Of a stretch of DNA of 64,000 nt, positions 1 to 10,409 are shown in pieces. Location: assembly GCA_014529385.2 (NCBI GenBank), contig CM043967.1:4459001-4523000 (forward strand), given 5' to 3'. The position numbers and the translations under genes were made by a program. The notes under the pieces are model-generated. The model did no database searches. It worked only from the letters and a program-made list of their open reading frames with translations, and was not told where the DNA came from. Numbering within the stretch: the first letter of the stretch is position 1; each line of letters starts with the position of its first letter. This DNA comes from Adiantum capillus-veneris (lineage: Eukaryota; Streptophyta; Polypodiopsida; Polypodiales; Pteridaceae).

Positions 1-1633
1 TGTACGAATCTGACCAATAGCACATCTCAAACCATGAGACAGGTGGGTATCCATGTAGCTCGGGCGAATCACAAAACCATCTTCAGATAGCTGTAGGAAG
101 TTTTCTTTGTAGTCGGCCATCTTCGTGCCCAATTCTTGTGTAGGGTCTACCCATGTCCTCTTAGTGTCCAACTGTATAAGATCATGGCGGATGATTTTAT
201 TAATCTCCGTTCGTGTGATTGCCAGTGATGGAGCCTCAAGAGAGTATTGGAAGGGGGGTAATCTTTCCATACTGAACCCGTGTCTCTGAAACCACGAGGA
301 CAGTTGCGCATACCAGCATGATGTATCTCCTTTCATTGCTAATTGTCGCGAGGATTCGAGGGCCAATCTAGTATATCAGCAATTATTTGTATCCCACAAA
401 CCATGTATAAAGGACACTGATCTGGTAAGAGCTTCAATTTCTATCGGAGGGGCAGCATGTTCCTCTCGGATAATCGCGTGTGGTACGGAGGCCTTGGTTC
501 TAATCATTCGGGAAATCATAGATACCAAAGGTCTCTCCATTGGCTTCCAATTATCGTGATCCATAGATGGTCCCAAATCTGGACCCCATAAAGCATAGCC
601 GAAGCCACCACAGTATCAAAGAGCCAAAGTTTTGTTCGTGGTTCCTGAAACTGCACTTGTGAACACATCCTCTCCAACCCTCCCAAGGCCGCATGAGGCT
701 CTGGACAATCTAGCATCCGTTGCTTTCTTAAGAGTAAGCTTCGGTCCTGTAAATACCACACCAAGGTATGTGTATGCATCTGTGTACACTCTGGTATCCT
801 GGCCATATGCAAATGTAGGTGCCGATCTCCTAACCCACTGCGGTGTGGTGTTAAACACCATAACTTTGGTTTTTACCCAAATTTACCGACAGTCCGCTGT
901 CCTCCGCGAATTTATGTAATGCATCTAACTGCCTCTGCATTTCATCTGGTGATTCTACTATCAATACAATATCATCTGCATACAACAACAAAGGGATCCA
1001 TGACCCTGGACGTTGAGCACCGCTGTCACCCTCTCTATCAATGTAATCTGATACCTCATCTATATACATACCAAATAAAGTAGGGGACAGTGGGCATCCC
1101 TGCTTTACTCCAACGGTGGAATGAACAATGTCGGAATCCCCTTCTGGAGTACGTACATACCCAGTTACTGACCCGTATAAGGCCATGATCCCCCAGACAA
1201 TCTCTTTGGGGACCCCTAACTCTTGCATTATGTGCATCAATCTGGCCCTGGCTCTAGCGGATATGGTAATGGAGGCTGTCCAGATACCATATATAATGAT
1301 GTTACATATTGACCCCAAATCTCAGGAGAAGTAATTGTCGGAGGCGATGAGTGCTCGTGAAATAAATGCCAGGCCTCATGTGAGTCCTGACTGAAGAAGA
1401 GCTGATATCAATCCTTCTCCAGTTTGGCTAAAAATGCCCTTTTCCTGCGACGTACTATGCGCCGAACAACAATCGAGACTGCTTATATGTGATGATCCCA
1501 AGTGTAAGCTCTTTCTGGACCTGCGTTCTTGTCTCTCTGCATTCGTCGTCGTACCAACTGTTTTGAGGCATGTTCCCAGATCCTCTCTTCTGATCAGGCT
1601 GAGCATGTGGGTATGCCTCTTGTGCTGCTCCAG

Positions 1634-1635
<2 letters not shown>
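1..1635 (-). mobile_element. LINE copy A, internally deleted, runs off the left edge
   Basis: This is a non-LTR retrotransposon read on the minus strand. It is nearly identical to copies B and C to its right; position 1 matches about 2429 of copy B, so its 3' end lies outside the window. An RT-like reading frame at 851-1318 has a VGVKQGCPLSP box and an intact YADDIVLI catalytic box. About 490 bp present in copy C (6911-7400 there) are missing here at about 1242, which removes RT motif A (FRKAFDT in copy C) and shifts the frame. The 5' end is truncated at about 1635, directly against a (GA)n tract. It cannot encode a working enzyme. Confidence 0.85.

Positions 1636-1710
<75 letters not shown>
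1636..1710. repeat. (GA)n microsatellite between LINE copies A and B
   Basis: A pure GA tract of about 75 bp lies between the truncated 5' end of copy A and the AAATGAAATTAAATG tail of copy B. Read on the minus strand it is a (CT)n tract continuing the 3' tail of copy B. Confidence 0.95.
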
Positions 1711-1713
<3 letters not shown>

Positions 1714-1906
1714 TGAAATTAAATGAAATGAAATGTTATATTAACGTCTTCAAAAAGGCAAGAATGACCTATGAGACCAAACTGATACAAAAGTGGTGAA
1801 TCTGTTACAAAGTCTGGGTACCTTAGTACTAAAGTACTAAGTGTGAAAAGTGTGCAAGTGTGAAAATAAATGTGAAAAACTAAATACAAAGTATTAAATA
1901 AACCTC

Positions 1907-3187
1907 TTAGGAGCATTCTGGGTGTCTGGCTAGAATTCTTCTAATCCTTTGTTGTAGTCTCCACCGGTGAAGTGTGCTTCTGCATCTTGGTCGTGGTTGT
2001 CTCGATTTCCTAAGCTCAATCTCCCTGTCAATGAGGGTGCCTTTGGTATGGATGAGGGTACTCCTTTGTGCTGGTTGCTGGTCTCTTGCTTCTCCTACCA
2101 CTCCTGCTTCTCTCGATCCGAAGAAATCTGTGATCTGCCTCTGAGGCTGTAGTGCTCTTTGTCTTCTCATTAGGTTATCCCTGTGCCGATGTATTTCCAG
2201 TAGGTACAAGCCTAAGCATCTTTGATCTTGGTATTGCATGACTCTATCTAGAGGTCCAAAGCCTTCTTTAAATAGGCAATGGAAATGCCCACGTATCTCA
2301 TAGTATACTGTGCAGTGGCATATATAGTGTAATTCTGTCTCCGGCTCCATTCCGCATAACTTGCATATTCTGCTCTCAGGTGGGATTGCCCTAAATCTGC
2401 CAAATTCAATTTCCAGCTGGTGTGAGGATGTACGAATCTGACCAATAGCACATCTCAAACCATGAGACAGGTGGGTATCCATGTAGCTCGGGCGAATCAC
2501 AAATCCATCTTCAGATAGCTGTAGGAAGTTTTTTGTGTAGTCGGCCATCTTCGTGCCCAATTCTTGTGTAGGGTCTACCCATATCCTCTTAGTATCCAAC
2601 TGTATAAGATCCTGACGGATGATTTTATTAATCTCCGTTCGTGTAATTGACAGTGATAGAGCCTCAAGAGAGTATTGGGAGGGGGGTAATCTTTCCATAC
2701 TGAACCCGTGTCTTTGAAACCACGAAGACAGTTGCGCATACCAGCATGATATATCCCCTTTCATTGCTAACTGTCGAGAGGATTCGAGGGCCAATCTAGT
2801 ATATCGGCAATTATTTGTATCCCACAAACCATGTATAAAGGACACTGATCTGGTAAGAGCTTCAATTTCTATCGGAGGGGCAGCATGTTCCTCTCGGATA
2901 ATCGCGTGTGGTACGGAGGCCTTGGCTCTAATCATTAGGGAAATCATAGATACCAAAGGTCTCTCCATTGGCTTCCAATTATCCTGATCCACAGATGGTC
3001 CCCAAATCTGGACCCCATAAAGCATAGCCGAAGCCACCACAGTATCAAAGAGCCAAAGTTTTGTTCGTGGTTCCTGAAACTGCACTTGTGAACACATCCT
3101 CTCCAACCCTCCCAAGGCCGCAGAGGCTCTGGACAATCTAGCCTCCGCTGCTTTCTTAACAGTAAACTTCGGTCCTGCTAATACCAC
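1907..3187 (-). pseudogene. C-terminal half of LINE ORF2 (RT thumb and zinc-finger region), copy B
   Basis: A 426-codon open stretch encodes the part of ORF2 downstream of the RT catalytic core. It includes the block ALGGLERMCSQVQFQEPRTK, shared with every copy of this family in the window, and near residue 275 a cysteine/histidine cluster (CKLCGMEPETELHYICHC) typical of the zinc-binding region after RT in LINEs. The C terminus is rich in arginine. The first methionine is internal to ORF2, not a natural start, because the frame is cut off upstream by a stop near 3229. It is the longest intact LINE frame in the array. Confidence 0.75.
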
Positions 3188-3216
3188 ACCAAGGTATGTG
3201 GATGCATCTGTGTACT

Positions 3217-4611
3217 CTACTGTATCCTAGCCATATGCAAATGTAGGTGCCGATCTCCTAACCCACTGCGGTGTGGTGTTAAACACCATAACTTTGGTTT
3301 TACCCAATTCACCGACAGTCCGCTGTCCTCCGCGAATTTATGTAATGCATCTAACTGCCTCTGCATTCCATCTGGTGATTCTGCTATCAATACAATATCA
3401 TTTGCATACAACAACAAAGGGATCCATGACCCTGCAAGCTTAGCACCTCTGTCACCCTCTCTATTAATGTAATCTGATACCTCATCTATATACATACCAA
3501 ATAAAGTAGGGGACAGTGGGCATCCTTGCTTTACTCCAACGGTGGAATGAACAATGTCGGAATCCCCTTCTGGAGTACGTACATAACCAGTTACTGACCC
3601 ATATAAGGCCATGATCCCCCAGATAATCTCTTTGGGGACCCCTAACTCTTGCATTCTGCGCATCAATCTGGCCCTTGTACTGTATCAAAAGCTTTCCGAA
3701 AATCCACAAAGCAACAATACATCCTTCTCCCTCTTGCTCTTGCTTCCTCAATAATGGCTCTGAGCGTAAGAATATGATCTAGAGTGGAATAACCCCTCCT
3801 GAATCTAGCTTGTCTTGTTGCCCTTATGACCTCATTCTCTGCCCATCTACTCATTTTTTGTTCCAGAATGGATGCGTACAGTCAGGTCAATGTGTGACCC
3901 ACCATAATGGTACGGTAGTTCCGGGGTAAAATAGGATCCCCTGACCTGATAATAGGTACGATAGTAGATAATTTCCAAGACTAGGTAATCCTTCACACAT
4001 GACCCGATTAAACAGACGAGCAAGGACTTCTGAAAGTAGATCCCTTGCATGGATCAGATGTTCTGCTACTAGAGCCTCATGATCATATGCTCTTCTTGTC
4101 TTCATCTTATAAATGGCTTTTTCCACCTTTCCGTAGTAAAGAAAGTACTAGTAGCAGGGCATGGCTCTAGCGGATCTTGTAATGGAGGCCGGCCAGATAC
4201 CATATATAATGATGTTACATATTGACCCCAAATCTCAGGAGAAGTAATCGTCGGAGGCGATGAGTGCTCGAGAAATAAACGCCAGGCCTCATGTGAGTCC
4301 TGACTCAAGAAGAGCTGATATAAATCCTTCTCCAGTTTGGCTAAAAATGCCCTTTTCTTGCGACGTACTATACGCTGAAGAGCAATCCGAGACTGCTTAT
4401 GTGTGATGGTCCCAAGTGTAAGCTCTTTCTGGACCTGGGTTCTCGTCTCTCTGCATTCCTCGTCGTACCAACTGTTTTGAGGCATGTTCCCAGATCCTCT
4501 TTTCTGATCAGGCTGAGTATGTGGGTATGCCTCTTGTGCTGCTCCATGTTGTATCTCTGTTAGCTGAGAAGTAATCTCCTCTACAGTATATACTGGCTCG
4601 GCTGCCCACAT
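3217..4611 (-). pseudogene. Broken N-terminal half of LINE ORF2 (RT core), copy B
   Basis: Three overlapping frames on the minus strand (about 4102-4611, 3663-4126 and 3217-3666) together match the continuous frame of copy C. The order is a charged linker with an NSWYDEECRETR block, RT fingers and palm, the VGVKQGCPLSP box and the catalytic box. At least two frameshifts separate the pieces, and the catalytic box reads YANDIVLI, with one catalytic aspartate changed to asparagine. This is a dead reverse transcriptase. Confidence 0.75.
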
Positions 4612-4716
4612 CCTACTATAGATCTGTTCGACATAGACTGAATCAGTCTCTGGTGTGAAAGTATATCTTGTGTGCGTCTTCTTCCTTTGTACTTGAGAGG
4701 CATTGTATTGGAAGGG

Positions 4717-4734
4717 GAGAGAGAGAGAGAGAGA
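4717..4734. repeat. Short (GA)n tract, tail of LINE fragment B'
   Basis: An 18-bp GA tract adjoins the AAATGAAATGAAATG tail of the short LINE 3' end to its right. Confidence 0.9.
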
Positions 4735-4894
4735 AATGAAATGAAATGAAATGTTATATTAACGTCTTCAAAAGGCCAAAGTGACCTATGAGACCAGGAA
4801 GTTACAATGCGGTGTATCGGATATGAAGTCAGATTAACAAAATAAATTAAACTAGGGATAACAAGATATAAATACTGCGGAATCCTAAACTAAG

Positions 4895-4895
<1 letters not shown>
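4735..4895 (-). mobile_element. Very short LINE 3'-end fragment (B')
   Basis: About 160 bp on the minus strand, consisting only of the shared 3' terminus (ATTTC repeats, GTTATATTAACGTCTTC, then a 3' UTR that differs from copies B and C). It is abruptly 5' truncated at the next (GA)n tract. It looks like an extreme 5' truncation of a related subfamily lying between copies B and C. Confidence 0.7.

Positions 4896-4961
<66 letters not shown>
4896..4961. repeat. (GA)n microsatellite, tail of LINE copy C
   Basis: About 66 bp of GA repeats. It is followed by TATGAAATGAAATGAAATG and the shared LINE 3' end, so on the minus strand it is the (CT)n tail of copy C. Confidence 0.95.
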
Positions 4962-4964
<3 letters not shown>

Positions 4965-5156
4965 TGAAATGAAATGAAATGAAATGTTATATTAACGTCT
5001 TCAAAAGGCCAGAATGACCTATGAGACCAAACTGATACAAAAGTTGTGAATCTGTTACAATGTCTGGGTACCTTAGTACTAAAGTACTAAGTGTGAAAAG
5101 TGTGAAAGTGTGAAAATAAATGTGAAAAACTAAATACAAAGTATTAAATAAACTTC

Positions 5157-6641
5157 TTAGGAGCATTCTAGGTGTCTGGCTAGAATGCTTCTAATCCTTT
5201 GTTGTAGTCTCCTCCGGTGAAGTGTGCTTCTGCATCTTGGTATTGGTCGTCTCGATTTCCTAAGCTCAGTCGCTCTGTCAATTAGCGTGCCTTTGGTATG
5301 ACTGTGGGTACTCATTTGTGCTGGCTGTTGGCCTCTTGCTTCTCCTTCCACTCTTGCTTCTCTCGATCCGAAGAAATCTGTCATCCACCTCTGAGGCTGT
5401 AGTGCTCTTTGTCTTCTCATTAGATTATCCCTGTGCCGATGTAGTTCCAGTAGGTAGAAGCCTAAGCATCTTTGATCCTGGTATTGCATGATTCTATCTA
5501 GAGGTCCAAAGCCTTCTTTAAAGAGGCAATGAAAACGCTCCCGTATCTCATAGTATACTGTGCAATGGCATATATAGTGTAATTTTGTCTCCGGCTCCAT
5601 TCCGCATAACTTGCAAATTCTGCTCTCAGGTGGGATTGCCCTAAATCTGCCAAATTCAATTTCCAACTGGTGTGAGGATGTACGAATTTGACCAATAGCA
5701 CATCTCAAACCATGAGACAAGTGGGTATCCATGTAACTCAGGCGAATCACAAATCCATCTTCAGATAGTTGTAGGAAGTTTTCTTTGTAGTCGGCCATCT
5801 TCGTGCCCAATTCTTGTGTAGGGTCTACCCATGTCCTCTTAGTATCCAATTGTATAAGATCCTGTCGGATGATTTTATTAATCTCCGTTCGTGTAATTGC
5901 CAGTGATGGGGCCTCAAGAGAGTATTGGAAGAGGGGTAATCTTTCCATACTGAACCCGTGTCTCCGAAACCACGAGGATAGTTGCGCATACCAGCATGAT
6001 GTATCCCCTTTCATTGCTAATTGTTGAGAGGATTCGAGGGCCAGTCTAGTATATCGGCAATTATTTGTATCCCACAAACCATGTATAAAGGACACTGATC
6101 GGGTAAGAGCTTCAATTTCTATCGGTGGGGCCGCTAGTTCCGCTCGGGTAATCGCGTGTGGTACGGAGGCCTTGGTTCTAATCATTCAGGAAATCATAGA
6201 TACCAAAGGTCTCTCCATTGACTTTCAATTATCCTGATCCACAGATGGTCCCCAAATCTGGACCCCATAAAGCATAGCCGAAGCCACCACAGTATCAAAG
6301 AGCCAAAGTTTTGTTCGTGGTTCCTGAAACTGCACTTGTGAACACATCCTCTCCAACCCTCCCAAGGCCGCAGAGGCTCTGGATAATCTAGCATCCGCTG
6401 CTTTCTTAAGAGTAAACTTCGGTCCTGGAAATACCACCCCAAGGTATGTGTATGCATCTGTGTACTCTATTGTATCCTGGCCATATGCAAATGTAGGTGC
6501 CGATCTCCTAACCCACTGCGGTGTGGTGTTAAACACCATAACTTTGGTTTTACCCAAGTTTACCGACAAGCCATTGTCCTCTGTGAATTTATGTAATGCA
6601 TCTAGCTGCCTCTGCATTCCATCTGGTGATTCTGTTATCAA
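5157..6641 (-). pseudogene. LINE ORF2 C-terminal half with two stops, copy C
   Basis: Two frames, 6225-6641 and 5157-6185, lie in the same phase and are separated by stop codons near 6226 and 6188. The first covers the end of RT (ESPDGMQRQLDALHKF, VFNTTPQWVRRSAPTFAYGQ). The second covers the C-terminal domain with the CKLCGMEPETKLHYICHC zinc-finger-like cluster. The amino acid sequence is nearly the same as in copy B. Confidence 0.75.
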
Positions 6642-6658
6642 TACAACAACAAAGGGAT

Positions 6659-7870
6659 CTATGACCCTACAAGTTGAGCCCCTCTGTCACCCTCTCTATC
6701 AATGTAATCTGATACCTCATCTATGTACATACCAAATAAAGTAGGGGACAGTGGGCATCCCTGCTTTACTCCAACGGTGGAATGAACAATGTCGGAATCC
6801 CCTTCTGGAGTACGTACATAGCCAGTTACTGACCCGTATAAGGCCATGATCCCCCAAATAATCTCTTTGGGGACCCCTAACTCTTGCATCCTGTGCATCA
6901 ATCTGGCCCTTGGTACTGTATCAAAAGCTTTCCGAAAATCCACAAAGCAACAATACATCCTTCTCCCGTTTGCTCTTCCTTCCTCAATAATGGCTCTGAG
7001 CGTAAGAATATGATCTAAAGTGGAATAACCCCTTCTGAATCCTGCTTGTCCTGTTGCTCTTATGCCCTCATTCTCTGCCCATCTACTCAATTTTGGTTCA
7101 AGAATGGATGCGTACAGTCGGGTCAGAGTGTGACCTACCATAATGGTGCGGTATTTCCCGGGTATCATGGGATCCTCGGACTTGAAAATAGGTTCGATAG
7201 TAGATAATTTCCAAGATTCAGGTAATCCTTCACACATGACCCGATTAAACAGCCGAGCAAGGACTTCTGAAAGTAGATCCCTGGCATGGATCAGATGTTC
7301 TGCTACTAAACCTTCATGATCATATGTTCTTCTTGTCTTCATCTTATCAATGGCTTTTTCCACCATTTCCGTAGTAAAGAAAGTACTAGCAGCAGGGCAT
7401 GGCTCTAGCGGATCTGGTAATGGAGGCTGTCCAGATACCATATATAATGATGTTACATATTGACCCCAGATCTCAGGAGAAGTAATCGTCGGAGGTGGTG
7501 AGTGCTCGTGAAATAAGCGCCATGCCTCATGTGAGTCCTGACTCAAGAAGAGCTGATATAAATCCTTCTCTAGTTTGGCTAAAAATGTCCTTTTCTTGCG
7601 ACGTACTATACGCCGAAGAGCAATCCGAGACTGCTTATATGTGATGATCCCAAGTGTAAGGTCTTTCTGGACCTGGATTCTCGTCTCTCTGCATTCCTCG
7701 TCATACCAACTGTTTTGAGGCATGTTCCCAGCTCCTCTCTTCTGATCAGGTCGAGTATGTGGGTATGCCTCTTGTGCTGCTCCATGTTGTATCTCTGTTA
7801 ACTGAGAAGTAATCTCCTCTACAGTATATACTGGCTCGGCTGCCTGCATCCTATTATAGATCTTTTCCAC
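6659..7870 (-). pseudogene. LINE ORF2 RT fragment, copy C
   Basis: A frame of about 403 codons contains the linker region (NSWYDEECRETR, then a basic RRIVRRKKRTFLAKLEKDL helix), the RT fingers (GQAGFRRGYSTLDHI), motif A (CCFVDFRKAFDT) and the motif B-like GVKQGCPLSPTLFGMY. These are diagnostic of a non-LTR reverse transcriptase. The frame ends at a 16-bp deletion that removes the YADD catalytic box. Upstream of the first methionine the frame continues for a few dozen residues (sequence resembling TFTPETDSVYVE) before the truncation point. Confidence 0.8.
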
Positions 7871-7961
7871 ATAGATTGAATCAGTTTCTGGCGTGAAAGT
7901 ATATCTTGTGTGTGTCTTCTTCCTATGTACTTGAGAGGCATTGTATTGGAAGGAGATTGAT

Positions 7962-7965
<4 letters not shown>

Positions 7966-8013
<48 letters not shown>
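7966..8013. repeat. (GA)n microsatellite, tail of LINE copy D
   Basis: About 48 bp of GA repeats sit between the 5' breakpoint of copy C and the AAATGAAATGAAATG tail of copy D. Confidence 0.93.
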
Positions 8014-8017
<4 letters not shown>

Positions 8018-9261
8018 GAAATGAAATGTTATATTAACGTCTTCAAAAGGCCAAAATGACCTATGAGACCAATCAGTTACAAAATAGTGAATCTAATACC
8101 ATGTCTGGGTACAAAAGAACTAGAAAAGAACTAGAAGTGGAACAAAATACTACTACTACTACTACAATCTAAAATTACGTGGGTGTAGCAGCTGATACAA
8201 TAGGTACCCGGTAAACTGGATGTAACAGTGTGTGAAACAAAGATGGAAGAAATGGTGAGGATCCATCCTCATCTGCACTCTAGATGTCGAGAGAGTATGG
8301 CTCGAATCTTCTGTTGTAGTCTCCGTCGATGCTGTGTAGCTCCTCTCCTTAGTCGCGGTCGTCTGTATCTCTGTAGCTCCAATGCTCGGTCGATGAGAGT
8401 GCTAGTAGTGATCGAATGAGTGTGGGACGAGCTCTGCAGTGGTGGCTGCTCCTCTGGCTGTCCCATATCTAGTGAAAAGAAATCTGTAATGTGTCTCTGG
8501 GACTGCCTCTCTCTAGCTCTCCTTAGTAAAGTGTCTCTACACCTGTGTAACTCAAGTAGATATAGTCCAAGACATCTCTGATCCTCATAACTCATGACCC
8601 TAGATAGAGGACCAAAACCCTCTCTGAATAGGCAGTGGAAACGCCCCCGTATCTCATAGAACACTGTGCAATGACATATGTAGTGCAACTCTGTCTCTGG
8701 CTCTCTCTGGCATAATCGGCATATCCTGCTGTCTGCTGGTATCCCTCTGAATCTACCAGTCTCAATCTCGAGCTGATGTAAGGATGTGCGTATCTGACCA
8801 ATGGCACAACGCAAACCATGAGACATATGTGTGTCCATGTAGCTGGGTCGAATTACAAACCCATCTTATGTGAGGTGGAGAAGATGCTCTCTATAGAAAG
8901 CCATCTTCGTGCTCAACTCCTGAGGCGGCTCTATCCATGTCCTCCTGGTGTCGAGCTGGATCAGGTCCTGACGAATGAGTCTAGTGATCTCCACCCGTGT
9001 AAGAGACAGCGAGGGTGCCTGAAGAGAATACTGGAAAGGGGGCAACCTGTCCATGGTGAAGCCATGCGTTTGAAACCATGAAGTCATCTGTGCATACCAG
9101 CATGAAGTGTCCCCCTGTAGAGCTAACTGTCTGGAAGACTCAAGGGCCAGTCTAGCATATCTGTCTCTAGTAGTATCCCATAGGCTGTGCACAAAGGTCA
9201 CTGATCTGGTAAGCGCCTCAATCTCCATGGGGGGGGCAGCTAGCTCTGCTCGAATGATCGC

Positions 9262-9262
<1 letters not shown>
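8014..9262 (-). mobile_element. LINE copy D, second subfamily, 3' portion only
   Basis: A minus-strand LINE with the same 3' end, but its coding sequence is clearly diverged from copies A-C (for example WDTTRDRYARLALESSRQLA instead of WDTNNCRYTRLALESSRQLA). It closely matches the plus-strand copy at 58,888-60,279, so both belong to a second subfamily. A C-terminal frame at 8269-8838 holds the zinc-finger-like cluster CRLCQREPETELHYICHC. A frameshift near 8865 joins it to the upstream frame (8866-9262). Confidence 0.82.

Positions 9263-9335
<73 letters not shown>
9263..9335. repeat. (GA)n microsatellite inside the coding sequence of LINE copy D
   Basis: About 73 bp of GA repeats replace the middle of ORF2. 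To the left is the block HAIIRAELAAP; to the right, a remnant encoding CADDIVLI. The minus-strand frame stays open through the tract as a run of Ser-Leu repeats. Unlike the other tracts, no LINE 3' tail borders it. Confidence 0.9.
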
Positions 9336-9337
<2 letters not shown>

Positions 9338-9355
9338 AACACAATATCATCAGCG
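9336..9355 (-). mobile_element. 20-bp LINE RT remnant (ADDIVLI)
   Basis: ATCAACACAATATCATCAGC matches the DNA encoding the YADDIVLI box of copies A-C with few changes. It sits directly against the (GA)n tract and ends where an unrelated repeat begins at 9356. Confidence 0.6.
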
Positions 9356-9988
9356 CACCTAGTTCTACACCCACTATTGGGCATTGACGACGTTAGTGGG
9401 GATGTCGTGGTATTTAGTCAATACTATGTATGATGGAGGTGATGGTTATATTGTCTTGTGGGTGACTACCATAGGTCTATACCTTGCACTTTCCTTCAAG
9501 GGTGAATCTGGGCTTATCCTGGATTCAGCTGAGTATATTTTTTAGTCGTATAGCGGACATGCAGACTTCACATTGTGAAGTTTTTGTCCGAGTTACGACC
9601 AGTTGATATTGTGCTAATTCTTTCTATCTTTTGTGGTGCGTATGTCCTATCAACTACCTCATTTGTGCTAATTTTTTCGATTTCATGCTTCTTTTAGTTC
9701 TAGGCTTCATTATGGCTGAGTCTGCCCTTGATCTCCGGAGTCATGACAGAAACTCAGTACGCTGAACTTTGTGTTGATGTATGCTCATGTGTGTGCGCGT
9801 GTGGTGTGCACCTAGTTCTACACCCACTATTGGGCACTGACGACGTTAGTGGGGATGTCGTGGTATTTAGTCAATACTATGCATGATGGAGCTGATGGTT
9901 ATATATGCTCAGATGAATCCAGGATAAGCCCAGATTCACCCTTGAAGGAAAGTGCAAGGTATAGACCTATGGTAGTCACCCACAAGAC

Positions 9989-9989
<1 letters not shown>
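9356..9989. repeat. Compound repeat: 96-bp direct repeats and 85-bp inverted repeats
   Basis: The segment 9356-9451 recurs in the same direction at 9809-9904 with only a few changes. The adjoining segment 9452-9536 recurs at 9905-9989 but as its reverse complement. About 270 bp of unique sequence lie between. So a unit of about 180 bp is present twice, with its second half inverted in one copy. No coding potential was seen, and it does not match the other elements in the window. Confidence 0.85.
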
Positions 9990-10117
<128 letters not shown>

Positions 10118-10226
10118 CTATGAGCAAAGGGCATGGGGGCGCCCTCTGTGGATACAACAATGTATGTGTACAATTGGTAGGGGAGGGGCACTTATATGGG
10201 TGCATAGACCTAGGTCTGCCAGCCTC

Positions 10227-10409
10227 CTAGATGACACCATGACCCCAACGGGAGAGACATAGGGCGCCATGCAGAACCCCAGAACTGCTGAGCCAAGTGA
10301 CAGCCCCCCAGGTCACAAAGCCATCATTCAGACCAGCTCGACCTAGAAGCTTACAAACTGCCCTTCTAACAAAATGAGCATATGGGCATACCCAAAAGCA
10401 ATGTCGCAA
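10227..10409 (-). pseudogene. Possible zinc-binding RT C-terminus fragment of another LINE
   Basis: A minus-strand open stretch contains RHCFWVCPYAHFVRRAV. This resembles the H..W.CP.A......V pattern of the zinc-binding region after plant LINE reverse transcriptases; the large LINE in this window has the comparable [14 protein letters not shown]. It is a short fragment and the assignment rests on that motif only. Confidence 0.35.

Larger units (their letters stand above)
1711..4716 (-). mobile_element. LINE copy B (about 3.0 kb, 5' truncated)
   Basis: Minus-strand LINE. Its 3' end is at 1711-1740, with the shared end GTTATATTAACGTC preceded by ATTTC-like repeats and (CT)n. It covers the end of the endonuclease/RT linker, the RT and the C-terminal zinc-finger region. 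It is inactive: a one-base deletion near 3677 breaks RT motif A, the catalytic YADD box reads YAND near 3395, and a TAG stop lies near 3229. The 5' end stops at GGCATTGTATTGGAAGG, exactly where copy C also stops. Confidence 0.85.
4962..7965 (-). mobile_element. LINE copy C (about 3.0 kb, best preserved of the array)
   Basis: A minus-strand LINE with the same extent and the same 5' breakpoint as copy B. One frame runs unbroken from the linker through RT motif A (FRKAFDT) to the VGVKQGCPLSP box. It is then broken by a 16-bp deletion near 6645 that removes the YADD box, and by two stops near 6226 and 6188. After those stops the C-terminal zinc-finger region is open again (5157-6185). The 3' end carries the ATTTC/(CT)n tail. 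Confidence 0.87.

Noticed and set aside
1-9355. A CRISPR-like array, because regularly spaced repeats recur in this region
   Set aside because: The spacing is about 3 kb with LINE coding sequence between GA tracts. There are no short palindromic repeats with unique spacers, and the genome is plant-like.
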